Source: Rhizobium herbae (GTDB taxonomy: Bacteria; Pseudomonadota; Alphaproteobacteria; Rhizobiales; Rhizobiaceae). From it: a DNA stretch of 64,000 nucleotides. Made by a program: the position numbers and the translations under genes. The stretch is taken from NCBI RefSeq assembly GCF_017873135.1, contig NZ_JAGGJV010000004.1, positions 124,001-188,000 of the forward strand, given 5' to 3'. Positions 1 to 8,111 of the stretch are shown here, one piece after another. How positions within the stretch are numbered: position 1 is the stretch's first letter; each line of letters opens with the position of its first letter. The notes under the pieces were generated by a model. It was not told where the DNA came from, ran no database searches, and saw nothing but the letters and a program-made list of their open reading frames with translations.

Positions 1-1
1 G

Positions 2-550
2 CTTGAGGAGCTGGTTCCCAAGGTTCACCGGGCCGCGAGGAGCCCATTCGCCTTCAACAAGCAGCGCCTGAGAATAGACGCGCGCGCTCAGGCACTCGTG
101 GCTCTGTTGCGCCACAGCCTCATCAGGGGCAGAGCGGAAACCATGGAGGCGGAAACGCTGGCGATGACGCTGGTGCGCCGCGCCGTCGGCGAGCGCACCG
201 CGCGCGCCGCGACTGCCAGCATCGGCAGGCAGAAACTCGTAGACCGCGCCAAGCTCATTTTGTCCTCCGACCTCGCCCGGCGATGGACGCTGGCAGAGAT
301 CGCCCGCGAAGCCGGCGTTTCGCCGGTCTACCTCACCCAGGTCTTCCAGCAGGTCGAGGGAACGCCGCTCTATCGCTATCATCTGCGGCTGCGGCTGGCC
401 AAGGCGCTCGACCTGCTTGGAAGCTATGACGATCTGACAGGGCTTGGCCTCGATCTCGGTTTTTCGAGCCACAGCCATTTCTCGGCCTCATTCCGCCAGG
501 CCTATGGCCGCACGCCAGCCGAATTCCAGCGCTTCGCCGGCCTGCGCTGA
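2..550 (+). CDS. AraC-family transcriptional regulator, C-terminal part (5' end outside window)
   Basis: The reading frame is open to the left edge, so the N-terminal part is missing. The last ~100 residues form a typical AraC/XylS double helix-turn-helix: a first helix pair around 'LAEIAREAGVSPVYLTQVF' and a second ending in 'GFSSHSHFSASFRQAYG' followed by 'TPAEF', the usual AraC signature. The protein should bind DNA in the cytoplasm; the effector domain is not in the window, so no ligand can be proposed. The next gene, a small Cys-rich protein, starts about 105 bp downstream on the same strand and may be its target or operon partner. Family confidence is high, function unknown. Confidence 0.85.
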   Translation, partial: LEELVPKVHRAARSPFAFNKQRLRIDARAQALVALLRHSLIRGRAETMEAETLAMTLVRRAVGERTARAATASIGRQKLVDRAKLILSSDLARRWTLAEIAREAGVSPVYLTQVFQQVEGTPLYRYHLRLRLAKALDLLGSYDDLTGLGLDLGFSSHSHFSASFRQAYGRTPAEFQRFAGLR

Positions 551-656
551 TCCCACCGTTTGGGCAGCGGGCGAGATTGCTAAAGAATCTGACAGCGCCT
601 CCACGGCCGAAATGGTCTTCTCTCCCGGTCGAAACCAACCAAACGGAGGAATGATC

Positions 657-818
657 ATGCAGGAAAACACCTGTGCCGCATGTGACTGCGAACTCGATGC
701 AAGCCGCATCGCCGTCAAGATCGGCGGGAAGACCGTCGAGGTCTGCTGCGAAGAATGTGCGCAAGCCCTGCGGGAAGCGGACGCTGCAATCCACATCACC
801 CAGGCATCGAAGGGATAA
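657..818 (+). CDS. Small Cys-rich putative metal-binding protein (TRASH/zinc-ribbon-like, 53 aa)
   Basis: A 53-residue protein with two cysteine clusters, CAACDC near residue 6 and CCEEC near residue 30, the spacing of a small treble-clef or TRASH-like metal site. I chose the ATG at 657 because GGAGGA at 645-650 is 6 nt upstream; the in-frame ATG at 651 touches that ribosome site and is unlikely. It follows the AraC-type gene and precedes a DUF1127 gene. A role in metal sensing or transfer is inferred only from the cysteines. It might also be a structural zinc protein. Confidence 0.7.
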   Translation: MQENTCAACDCELDASRIAVKIGGKTVEVCCEECAQALREADAAIHITQASKG

Positions 819-886
819 GACCGGAACCGGTCCCCTGCCCTGCCGCGCCGGCCCGATAAAGGGCCGGCATCTCCCGGAGAGAGATC

Positions 887-1306
887 ATGAAGAACGAAGC
901 CCATGTGATCGGCGATCGCGTGCCGAACGAACGCGACCTTGTTTTGGAACTGAAGCTTGCGTTGCTGAGCATCGAAGACGAAGAAGCAATTGGCGTACCG
1001 GCCCTCGCAACTCGTTTTCCCCGGCCGCGCCGGTTTCTCGGCTTCGTCGTCAGAACATTGCGCGAGCGGCGCAATCGGCTGGCGCTGCTTGAACTCAGCG
1101 ACGATCAGTTGAAGGACATCGGCCTCTCACGATGCCAGGCCTGTGGGGAATACAGCCGTTATCGGCAGGCAAACCCGAGCGAAAGCGCCGAAGCCAATTC
1201 AACGACAAGCCAACCGGAAGACAGCCCGGATCTTTCAAGTCCCATGCATCCTTTCCCGGTCTGGCGCGTTTTCGGGGGACAGCAAAAGGAGAAACCCGAT
1301 GGTTGA
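887..1306 (+). CDS. DUF1127-domain protein with extended C-terminal tail (139 aa)
   Basis: Residues ~50-85 carry the Arg-rich DUF1127 segment ('RERRNRLALLELSDDQL' then 'KDIGLSRCQA'), common in Rhizobiales and linked in some relatives to RNA interactions and phosphate or carbon adaptation. DUF1127 proteins are often 50-90 aa, so this one is long: an N-terminal acidic/hydrophobic extension and a Ser/Pro-rich tail of ~50 residues flank the domain. GGAGAGAG lies just upstream of the ATG. The stop lies 8 nt inside the next gene (DUF2171), suggesting translational coupling. Exact function unknown. Confidence 0.75.
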   Translation: MKNEAHVIGDRVPNERDLVLELKLALLSIEDEEAIGVPALATRFPRPRRFLGFVVRTLRERRNRLALLELSDDQLKDIGLSRCQACGEYSRYRQANPSESAEANSTTSQPEDSPDLSSPMHPFPVWRVFGGQQKEKPDG

Positions 1307-1556
1307 TGTTGCACAGATCAGAGAACATGCCGAAGTTATCAGCGCCGACGGCCTTCATGTCGGCACGGTCGATCGCGTTGAAGGCGACCGCATCAAGCTG
1401 ACGAGGAAGGACAGCGGCTCCGGTCACGAGGGCCATCACCATTTCATTGCCCTCGAACTGGTCGCAAGCGTCGACGAAAACCGCATCCGCCTCAGCGCCA
1501 ATGGCGATGTTGCCGTGATGTTCGAGGAAGAAGAAGACAATTCGCCGATCCACTGA
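1299..1556 (+). CDS. DUF2171-family small protein (85 aa)
   Basis: An 85-residue protein beginning MVDVAQIREHAEVISADG, a close match to the DUF2171 family (PRC-barrel-like small beta proteins, often annotated as stress-related in rhizobia). It has a His-rich turn (HEGHHH) in the middle and an acidic C-terminus. AGGAG at 1287-1291 sits 7 nt before the ATG at 1299, which decides this start although the frame is open further upstream. The start overlaps the end of the DUF1127 gene by 8 nt, so the two are probably one transcript. Function unknown; cytoplasmic. Confidence 0.8.
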   Translation: MVDVAQIREHAEVISADGLHVGTVDRVEGDRIKLTRKDSGSGHEGHHHFIALELVASVDENRIRLSANGDVAVMFEEEEDNSPIH

Positions 1557-1655
1557 TCGCAAACGTCGAAAATCGCCAGAATTGATGTTTTCCGCCCTTG
1601 ATATTTCGAAGGCGGACACAATTTACAGGCTGTAACCCGCCTGGAGCATTCGCTT

Positions 1656-1685
1656 CTCCGGCTTCACGTCTCTGTGAAACCGGAG
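1656..1685 (+). other. Stem-loop upstream of the rpoH promoter (possible terminator of the preceding operon)
   Basis: CTCCGG and TTCAC arms pair with GTGAA and CCGGAG around a 6-nt loop, giving 11 pairs with one internal mismatch. It lies ~100 bp after the DUF2171 stop and 3 bp before the proposed rpoH -35. No strong T-run follows, so a terminator role is uncertain; a DNA inverted repeat is the alternative. Confidence 0.4.
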
Positions 1686-1688
1686 TGC

Positions 1689-1717
1689 TTGAATCATGCT
1701 TTCGCCGCACTTATCTA
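1689..1717 (+). promoter_or_regulatory. Putative sigma70-type promoter of rpoH
   Basis: TTGAAT at 1689-1694 and TATCTA at 1712-1717 with a 17-bp spacer, a good housekeeping-type match. Transcription would start near 1724, giving a ~70-nt leader. That start would cut the first 3 nt from the inverted repeat at 1721-1748, so another start site remains possible. Confidence 0.45.
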
Positions 1718-1720
1718 TGA

Positions 1721-1771
1721 GCATGTGGGGTCGGACAGACCCACATGCCCGGCCTGCCAGAAGGAGGCCGG
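1721..1771 (+). promoter_or_regulatory. rpoH leader with two tandem perfect stem-loops
   Basis: Stem 1 pairs GCATGTGGG (1721-1729) with CCCACATGC (1740-1748), 9 bp with a 10-nt loop. Stem 2 follows directly and pairs CCGGCCT (1749-1755) with AGGCCGG (1765-1771). The purine-rich ribosome site at ~1778-1786 is just downstream. The structures could affect mRNA stability or translation, or stem 1 could be an operator at DNA level. Confidence 0.5.
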
Positions 1772-1792
1772 AACGCGAAAGGGGGGTGCATC

Positions 1793-2698
1793 ATGGCCCG
1801 CAGCACATTACCGTCCATTACCGCCGGAGAAGGCGGTCTTAATCGTTACCTCGATGAAATCCGCAAGTTTCCCATGCTTGAACCGCAGGAAGAGTACATG
1901 CTCGCCAAGCGGTATCAGGAGCATGACGACCGCAAGGCCGCCCATCAGCTCGTGACCAGCCATCTGCGCCTCGTGGCGAAGATCGCCATGGGCTACCGCG
2001 GCTATGGCCTGCCGATCGGCGAAGTCGTTTCCGAAGGCAATGTCGGCCTCATGCAGGCCGTCAAGAAGTTCGATCCGGAACGCGGCTTCCGCTTGGCAAC
2101 ATACGCGATGTGGTGGATCAAGGCCTCGATCCAGGAATATATCCTGCGGTCCTGGTCGCTCGTTAAAATGGGCACGACTGCCAACCAGAAGCGTTTGTTC
2201 TTCAACCTGCGCCGCCTCAAGGGCAAGATCCAGGCCCTCGACGAGGGCGATCTGAAGCCCGATCAGGTCGCGCATATCGCCACGACCCTGAAGGTTTCGG
2301 AGGCCGAAGTGATCTCGATGAACCAGCGCCTCTCCGGGGACGCATCGCTGAACGCGCCGATCAAGGCCGGCGAAGGCGAATCCGGACAGTGGCAGGACTG
2401 GCTCGTCGACGACCACGAGAGCCAGGAAGACATGCTCATCGAGCAGGACGAGCTGGAAAGCCGACGCAGTCTTCTGTCGAGCGCAATGAAGGTTCTGAAC
2501 GATCGCGAACGCCGCATCTTCGAGGCCCGTCGCCTGACCGAGGATCCGGTAACGCTCGAAGATCTGTCGACCGAGTTCGACATCAGTCGCGAGCGTGTCC
2601 GCCAGATCGAGGTCCGCGCCTTTGAAAAGGTCCAGGATGCCGTCCGCAAGGCGGCACAGGATCGCCAGAACGCGCTTCGGGTCGTCGAAGACGCCTGA
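1793..2698 (+). CDS. rpoH: RNA polymerase heat-shock sigma factor RpoH (sigma-32 type, RpoH1-like)
   Basis: A 301-aa sigma factor of the sigma-32 branch that directs RNA polymerase to heat-shock promoters. Region 2 is clear (PIGEVVSEGNVGLMQAVKKF, then 'RLATYAMWWIKASIQEYILR'). The RpoH box, which distinguishes heat-shock sigmas, is visible as QKRLFFNLR at residues 132-140, and region 4 ends with 'SRERVRQIEVRAFEKVQ'. The sequence resembles the rhizobial RpoH1 form more than RpoH2. The ATG at 1793 follows an AAGGGGGG ribosome site; an upstream in-frame start would add 16 unlikely residues. It is monocistronic, ending at a strong terminator, and converges on a conserved hypothetical gene. Confidence 0.97.
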   Translation: MARSTLPSITAGEGGLNRYLDEIRKFPMLEPQEEYMLAKRYQEHDDRKAAHQLVTSHLRLVAKIAMGYRGYGLPIGEVVSEGNVGLMQAVKKFDPERGFRLATYAMWWIKASIQEYILRSWSLVKMGTTANQKRLFFNLRRLKGKIQALDEGDLKPDQVAHIATTLKVSEAEVISMNQRLSGDASLNAPIKAGEGESGQWQDWLVDDHESQEDMLIEQDELESRRSLLSSAMKVLNDRERRIFEARRLTEDPVTLEDLSTEFDISRERVRQIEVRAFEKVQDAVRKAAQDRQNALRVVEDA

Positions 2699-2720
2699 GC
2701 AGCCCGCAAGCCGACCCAAT

Positions 2721-2754
2721 AAAAAACCGGCTGGATCGCTCCAGCCGGTTTTTT
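2721..2754 (+). terminator. Strong bidirectional intrinsic terminator between rpoH and the convergent gene
   Basis: AAAACCGGCTGGA pairs perfectly with TCCAGCCGGTTTT around a TCGC loop (2723-2752), with six T after the stem on the + strand and six A before it, so it can terminate both rpoH and the minus-strand gene. Confidence 0.92.
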
Positions 2755-2777
2755 CGCGTCCGTGTTTTCCGATCGTC

Positions 2778-5033
2778 CTATTGACCGGCAGGATTTGGCT
2801 TCGCAATGAGGCTCCAGGCCTGCATGGCCTTGGTGAAGGCCTCAGTGCCCGCAGGCCCCTTCTCAAGGGTCAGGAGCGCGCGGCGGCCATTGCGATAGGT
2901 CAGGGGAATATCGATCCAGCTGCGGCTGCGCAGAAGCTCTGTGTTCGTTGTGACAGCTTCCGGAAAGTCATTGAGCGCGATCATGTGGAAGTCTTCGGTG
3001 ATCTTGGCCGGCACCGCGATCAGCGCATCGCCGCGATCCTGCTCGTTGCGTTTCATGGCCACACGCTGCACGCTGTCGATGCTGCCGCCTTCGAAATTCT
3101 CGGGCAGCGAAAAGACGAATTCGATCACGTGGCTTGCCGGCAGCGACGAGTCGGCATTGCGCTTGATCGTCATCAGCGCCGTCAGACCGCGATCCGGCAC
3201 ATTGATCTGCGCCTGGATGACCGGCTCCGGCTTGGCATCGCCGCCCGGCGATTCCTCCTTGACGGACCACGCGACATTGCCTTCGATCGCAGTCGGCGCG
3301 GACTGACCCAGCCGTTCCTCATAAAGGAACATCTTCTGGGCACCGGCGGGCACCTGCTGCGTTGCCGGGTCGGCCGCCACCTGCTGTCCGGGAACCGGCT
3401 GCGCGGGTTGCGTATCTCCGGTGGTCTGGCCTGCCGGAACTGCCGGCGTTGCCTGCGCGGTGTCAACCGGCTTTCCCGCCTCGGTTTGCGCAGCCACGGA
3501 CTTGCCTTCTTCAGTAGGGTTCTCGCCAGTCGGCGCGGCAGCGGGGCCTTGATCGACCTCGGTTCCGTCCTGCTGCAGGCGTTGCGTGAACTTGGTCGTG
3601 CCCTCGAGCGAGGCGACGTCGGTGTTCGCCGGTGTCTGTGTCTGATTGTTGGTTTGTGGCGTCGTCAGGCCCTTGGTGCCATCTTCCGGCGTCGATGTAT
3701 CCGGTTTCGTCTGCCCCGGCATCTGCGCCGTTACAGTGTCCAGCATGCCGGACACCCAGGAATTTACCACGGTCTGATTTTGCCAATAGGCATAACCGCC
3801 GCCGCCGAGGGCGAGCAATAACACAGCGGCAAGTCCGATAGCCTTCACATTGAACGTCGAACGCTTCGGCTCCACCCGATAGGAGACCGGCCTTGTCGGT
3901 ACGCCCACGTCTTCGCCCAATCCGGTGAAGCTTCCGGCCGCTTGCGACGCGGATGCGCCACCAACGGCTGCTGCGGAGCTGCCATGTTCCAGAAGCTCGT
4001 CGATATCGGTCCAGCCGTTATTGGCGGCCTTCTGCTGTTCCGGCTCCACAGCCGCCGATTTCTCGACGGGCCACGACCAGTCCGAAATCGGGGGCTCGGA
4101 CGTTTCGGCGGCCGGGCCTGCGCTCTCGGTAAAGGGATCGTTGTCATCCCACGCCCAGGACTTCGACGGCTCGGCGGCAGCTTGATCCTTGCCCTCCGTG
4201 ACATCGCGCAGCGGCGTCACCGTTTCGACGGGTTCGGCGTTCGTCAGGTCGGGGATCTCGTCGGCGGCTTCCGTCCAGACCGGCTCGCCATGAGCGGCAG
4301 CCGGAACCGGATCGCTCCATTCCGGCAATTCCCACTCGGAAGATGCCGGGCGCGCCGGCTTCTCGTCTTCCGGCTCGCCATGGTGCTCGACGACATGTTC
4401 CGCTTCGCCCGTTTCTTCAGTATGGGTTTCTTCAGCATGGCTTGTGTCAAGCGGCGCGGCTTCGCCTTTATCCGGCTGCTCAAAAGCAGCGGTAACGGAA
4501 TGCTCCGGCTCATCGGATGGAGCGAGTTCCGGTTCAGGCTGATGCTCTTCGGGTTCTGCCGAATGGACCGGCTCGGGAACATATTCCTCCTCGGAATAGG
4601 CCTCGGTCCCGGCTTCCGTCACCGGTTCTGGCGGATGATCCGCATGCTCTTCCGCGACGGGTGCCTCGGAAGCCTCGACCGGCACAACGGTCGCGACCTG
4701 CTCTTCCGCCGGCTCGGGAGCCTCTTGCTGCGCCTCGTCTACGGCAGGCTCGGCGACATGTTCCTCGACCTCGGCGATCTCGGGCGCCGAATCAGGCTGC
4801 TGCTCGTCAAGCGGAGGAAGAGCCTCGGCGTGGTCGTCCTCGACCTCGTTGATCGCCGCCTCCAGCTTGACCATCTGGCGTTCGATCATCTCGTCCGAAG
4901 GACGAGGCTTCATGCTTTCAAGCTGACGGCGGACGGCAGCACGGGCCTTTTCATAGACCTTGGCCCGCATCTCGGGAACATTGTCCGACAGACCGTCGAC
5001 GGTCCTTCGAATAACTGCAACAAAATCCGCCAT
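2778..5033 (-). CDS. Large membrane-anchored protein of unknown function, Pro/Glu-rich (751 aa)
   Basis: Three parts can be seen. Residues ~1-65 are a basic/helical cytoplasmic segment beginning MADFVAVIRRTVDGLSDN. Residues ~65-385 are low-complexity, rich in Glu, Pro, Ala and His. A single transmembrane helix follows at ~394-415 (IGLAAVLLLALGGGGYAYW), then a Thr/Gln/Pro-rich linker and a ~185-residue folded C-terminal domain starting near KMFLYEERLG that should be periplasmic. The layout resembles TonB/TolA-like or FtsN-like bitopic proteins, but I recognise no named domain. It lies ~60 bp downstream of purA on the same strand and probably shares its transcript. Function unknown. Confidence 0.85.
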   Translation of the reverse strand: MADFVAVIRRTVDGLSDNVPEMRAKVYEKARAAVRRQLESMKPRPSDEMIERQMVKLEAAINEVEDDHAEALPPLDEQQPDSAPEIAEVEEHVAEPAVDEAQQEAPEPAEEQVATVVPVEASEAPVAEEHADHPPEPVTEAGTEAYSEEEYVPEPVHSAEPEEHQPEPELAPSDEPEHSVTAAFEQPDKGEAAPLDTSHAEETHTEETGEAEHVVEHHGEPEDEKPARPASSEWELPEWSDPVPAAAHGEPVWTEAADEIPDLTNAEPVETVTPLRDVTEGKDQAAAEPSKSWAWDDNDPFTESAGPAAETSEPPISDWSWPVEKSAAVEPEQQKAANNGWTDIDELLEHGSSAAAVGGASASQAAGSFTGLGEDVGVPTRPVSYRVEPKRSTFNVKAIGLAAVLLLALGGGGYAYWQNQTVVNSWVSGMLDTVTAQMPGQTKPDTSTPEDGTKGLTTPQTNNQTQTPANTDVASLEGTTKFTQRLQQDGTEVDQGPAAAPTGENPTEEGKSVAAQTEAGKPVDTAQATPAVPAGQTTGDTQPAQPVPGQQVAADPATQQVPAGAQKMFLYEERLGQSAPTAIEGNVAWSVKEESPGGDAKPEPVIQAQINVPDRGLTALMTIKRNADSSLPASHVIEFVFSLPENFEGGSIDSVQRVAMKRNEQDRGDALIAVPAKITEDFHMIALNDFPEAVTTNTELLRSRSWIDIPLTYRNGRRALLTLEKGPAGTEAFTKAMQAWSLIAKPNPAGQ

Positions 5034-5095
5034 CAGAACTTTCTCATACCATCGGCGTGTTTACGCCAAACTCTGCCTAGTCGTAAACGTGAAGA

Positions 5096-6394
5096 CTAGT
5101 CCTCAAACGGGTCTGTCACAAGTATGGTGTCGTCACGCTCCGGGCTGGTCGAAAGCAGCGCCACCGGCGCCCCGATCAGCTCTTCGACCTGGCGCACATA
5201 CTTGATGGCCTGGGCCGGAAGCTGCGCCCAGCTGCGGGCGCCGACAGTCGATTCTTTCCAGCCTTCCAGCGTGATGTAGACCGGCTTGGCCTGCGCCTGC
5301 TGTGCCTGGCTTGCCGGCAGATGATCGATCTCGACGCCATCCAGAGTATAACCGACGCAGATCTTCAACTCGTCCAGACCGTCGAGTACGTCGAGCTTGG
5401 TCAGCGCGATGCCGGTAATGCCGTTGGTCGCAACCGACTGACGCACCAGCGCTGCATCGAACCAGCCGCAACGGCGCTTGCGGCCGGTGACCGTGCCGAA
5501 TTCATGACCCTTTTCACCCAGGAACTGGCCGATCTCGTCATGCAGCTCGGTCGGGAAAGGCCCCTCGCCGACGCGCGTCGTATAGGCCTTGGTGATGCCG
5601 AGGATATATCCAAGCGCGCCTGGCCCCATGCCGGAACCTGCTGCCGCCTGCCCAGCCACCGTGTTGGACGAGGTGACGAAGGGATAGGTACCGTGGTCGA
5701 TGTCGAGCAACGTGCCCTGCGCGCCCTCGAACAGGATGCGCGCGCCCTTGCGGCGCTGGCGGTCGAGCAGCAGCCAGACGGTTTCCATGAATGGCAGGAC
5801 GCGGGCAGCGATCGAGGAAAGCTCGGTCATGATCGCATCATGGCTGACCTCGGCTTCGCCAAGACCGCGGCGCAGCGCATTGTGGTGGGTCAGCAGGCGG
5901 TCGACCTTGGCGGGCAACGTGTCAAGATCGGCAAGATCCATGACGCGGATGGCGCGGCGGCCGACCTTGTCTTCGTAAGCCGGGCCGATGCCGCGGCGGG
6001 TGGTGCCGATCTTGGTGCCGCTGTTGGAGGCAGCATCCTCACGGATACCGTCGAGCTCGCGGTGCAGCGACAGGATCAGCGTGGCATTGTCGGCAATGCG
6101 CAGGTTTTCCGGCGTGATCGTGACGCCCTGCTTGTCGAGCTTCTCGATCTCGGCGATCAGCGCATGCGGGTCAATGACGACGCCATTGCCGATGACGGCG
6201 AGCTTGCCCGGACGCACGACGCCGGAGGGCAGGAGCGACAGCTTGTAGCTTATGCCGTCGATCACCAGAGTATGGCCAGCATTGTGCCCACCCTGGAAGC
6301 GCACGACGATATCGGCGCGCTCGGAGAGCCAGTCGACAATCTTGCCCTTGCCTTCATCACCCCATTGCGATCCGACCACCACGACATTCGTCAT
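5096..6394 (-). CDS. purA: Adenylosuccinate synthetase PurA
   Basis: 432 aa, the usual length. It catalyses GTP-dependent condensation of IMP and aspartate to adenylosuccinate, the first committed step to AMP, in the cytoplasm. The N-terminal signature [11 protein letters not shown] (residues 8-18) holds catalytic Asp13 and Lys16, and His41 sits in GGHNAGHT. The '[14 protein letters not shown]' and '[12 protein letters not shown]' motifs of the family are present. It is the first gene of a minus-strand pair with the 751-aa protein. A -10-like TATAGA lies upstream in the divergent region shared with the EamA permease, without a convincing -35. Confidence 0.98.
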   Translation of the reverse strand: MTNVVVVGSQWGDEGKGKIVDWLSERADIVVRFQGGHNAGHTLVIDGISYKLSLLPSGVVRPGKLAVIGNGVVIDPHALIAEIEKLDKQGVTITPENLRIADNATLILSLHRELDGIREDAASNSGTKIGTTRRGIGPAYEDKVGRRAIRVMDLADLDTLPAKVDRLLTHHNALRRGLGEAEVSHDAIMTELSSIAARVLPFMETVWLLLDRQRRKGARILFEGAQGTLLDIDHGTYPFVTSSNTVAGQAAAGSGMGPGALGYILGITKAYTTRVGEGPFPTELHDEIGQFLGEKGHEFGTVTGRKRRCGWFDAALVRQSVATNGITGIALTKLDVLDGLDELKICVGYTLDGVEIDHLPASQAQQAQAKPVYITLEGWKESTVGARSWAQLPAQAIKYVRQVEELIGAPVALLSTSPERDDTILVTDPFED

Positions 6395-6600
6395 TTCAGA
6401 TTTCCTGTTTCCTTGGCGCCAGTCACTGCGCTGTCTTCAAACCCGCGCATCTATACTGTTTTGTTTTTTGGAAAGCGACCCTGTTTAGGCATGGATTGGG
6501 GGTTTTTGCATGGCATTCACGCGGTTTAGCCTATATCAGGAAGCCTCCGGAAGCTTCGGGTTCACAACGAGGCTCAAAGCAGTCTAGGGAATCACCACCT

Positions 6601-7506
6601 TTGAACCTCCAAGCCTATGTCATTCTCTGCATCACCACATTGATCTGGGGCGGGAACTCGGTTGCCGGGAAGATGGCTGTCGGCCATGTCAGCCCGATGA
6701 TGCTGACGAGCCTGCGCTGGGTGATCGCCTGCACCGTACTGCTGGTTTTCGCCGCACCCCAGGTCCGCCGCGATCTGCCGGTGATCCGCAGGAACTGGCT
6801 GCTTTTGCTCGGCTACGGCACCGTTGGCTTTACGGCCTTCAACGCCTTCCTCTATTCCGCGCTGCAATTCACCAGCGCCATCAATGCCGTCATCGAGCAG
6901 GCCGGCATTCCGATGGTGATCTTCGTCTTGAACTACGTGCTGTTTCGCACCGCCTTTTCGATGGCGCAGATCGCCGGCTTCACGCTGACCCTGTTCGGCG
7001 TGGCGCTGACCGCATCGCATGGCGACCTCACCACGCTTCTCTCCCTTCAACTCAACCAGGGCGATGCCCTGATGATGGCTGCCGTGCTTGTCTATGCCGG
7101 CTATACCGTGGCCTTGCGCTGGAAACCCGAGATCCACTGGAAGAGCCTGATCGCCATCTCGGCTTTCGGGGCGCTCGTCAGCAGCATCCCGCTGCTCGGC
7201 TGGGAGATCGCGACAAACCGGATGATCTGGCCCGATACGCAAGGGTGGGTCATCGTCGCCTATGCCGGCTTCCTGCCCTCGCTGGTGTCGCAGATCCTCT
7301 ATGTCCGCGGCGTCGAACTGATCGGTCCCAACCGCGCCGGGCTGTTCATCAACACCATCCCGATCTTCGGCACGCTGCTGTCGATCGTGCTGATCGGCGA
7401 GGCGCTGCAGACGTTCCATATCGTCGCCCTGGCGCTGGTCCTTGGCGGCATCGCGGTGGCGGAGCGCGGACGGCCGCGCCTGCCGGAAGACGTAAAAGCG
7501 CGATAG
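6601..7506 (+). CDS. EamA/DMT-family permease (301 aa, ~10 TM)
   Basis: A drug/metabolite transporter-superfamily protein with two EamA repeats and about ten hydrophobic helices, starting 'LQAYVILCITTLIWGGNSVAGK'-like and ending after 'IVALALVLGGIAVAE'. Such permeases export amino acids, metabolites or purine-like compounds; the substrate cannot be told here. I chose TTG at 6601, with AGGGA 10 nt upstream and the first helix following directly. An upstream TTG at 6496 would add a poorly conserved hydrophilic leader. It is divergent from purA, convergent with the GNAT gene and apparently monocistronic. Confidence 0.82.
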   Translation: MNLQAYVILCITTLIWGGNSVAGKMAVGHVSPMMLTSLRWVIACTVLLVFAAPQVRRDLPVIRRNWLLLLGYGTVGFTAFNAFLYSALQFTSAINAVIEQAGIPMVIFVLNYVLFRTAFSMAQIAGFTLTLFGVALTASHGDLTTLLSLQLNQGDALMMAAVLVYAGYTVALRWKPEIHWKSLIAISAFGALVSSIPLLGWEIATNRMIWPDTQGWVIVAYAGFLPSLVSQILYVRGVELIGPNRAGLFINTIPIFGTLLSIVLIGEALQTFHIVALALVLGGIAVAERGRPRLPEDVKAR

Positions 7507-7511
7507 GTCTT

Positions 7512-8024
7512 CTAAGCGACATCCCGTTCCATATAGACGGCCTGGCCGCCATAGCTTTCAAGCTTTCCGGCAAGTGCCCCATCCATGTGCGCCGAGAAAC
7601 CCTGTCGCTCCCAAAAGCCCTGCGATCCATTAACCGAGACAAGCGCCACCGTTGTGAAGCCGGCCTGACGGGCCTGCTCCGCAAGCAGCGCCGAAACCTT
7701 GGCGCCGGCGCCGGAGCCGCGCGTGGCCGGCAGCAGCGCCAGATCGTGGAGATACCATATGTCCGCCTCCACCGGGATCGCGCCAAGCCGGGCGTCGACC
7801 GGCGGCGGCGAGCGCCGGATCCACGGATGGCTGAGAACGTATCCCGAAACCACGCCATCGTTTTCCAGCACAAAACATCCCTGCGGGCAAAGCAGCAGCC
7901 GTTCCAGAAGCACGTCCTGCGCCTCGGGCTGAAGGTCATGGGCGATGCACTGGATGTCATAGATGACGCCGATGTCCGCCGGATCGGCGGGGCGCCAACG
8001 ATAGGCCGTATTTTTCTCAGTCAT
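7512..8024 (-). CDS. GNAT-family N-acetyltransferase (170 aa)
   Basis: The acetyl-CoA-binding motif A is visible in the middle as 'IWYLHDLALLPATRGSGAGAKV' (Q/RxxGxG/A type), followed by the C-terminal 'ALVSVNGSQGFWERQGF' motif B of GNAT enzymes. It should acetylate a small molecule or a protein N-terminus in the cytoplasm; the substrate is unknown. I chose ATG at 8024; an in-frame TTG at 8042 is an alternative. It lies downstream of serA on the same strand, behind a 14-bp stem-loop, so it may be partly read from the serine operon. Confidence 0.85.
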   Translation of the reverse strand: MTEKNTAYRWRPADPADIGVIYDIQCIAHDLQPEAQDVLLERLLLCPQGCFVLENDGVVSGYVLSHPWIRRSPPPVDARLGAIPVEADIWYLHDLALLPATRGSGAGAKVSALLAEQARQAGFTTVALVSVNGSQGFWERQGFSAHMDGALAGKLESYGGQAVYMERDVA

Positions 8025-8044
8025 GCCATTCGCTTTCGTCAACG

Positions 8045-8077
8045 ACAGACGCGCCGGAGATTATCCGGCGCGTCTGT
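8045..8077 (-). terminator. 14-bp perfect stem-loop after serA (possible terminator or processing site)
   Basis: ACAGACGCGCCGGA pairs perfectly with TCCGGCGCGTCTGT around a 5-nt loop. It lies 35 nt after the serA stop and before the GNAT start. No U-tract follows on the minus strand, so it may stabilise the 3' end or attenuate rather than fully terminate. Confidence 0.5.
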
Positions 8078-8111
8078 CTGTCAGTCCTTGGAACCACAAT
8101 TCCCCGGGAGA

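Noticed and set aside
6496-6600. N-terminal extension of the EamA permease from TTG 6496
   Set aside because: The 35 added residues are hydrophilic and precede TM1 without a signal-like feature. TTG 6601 has a ribosome site and places TM1 at the N-terminus.
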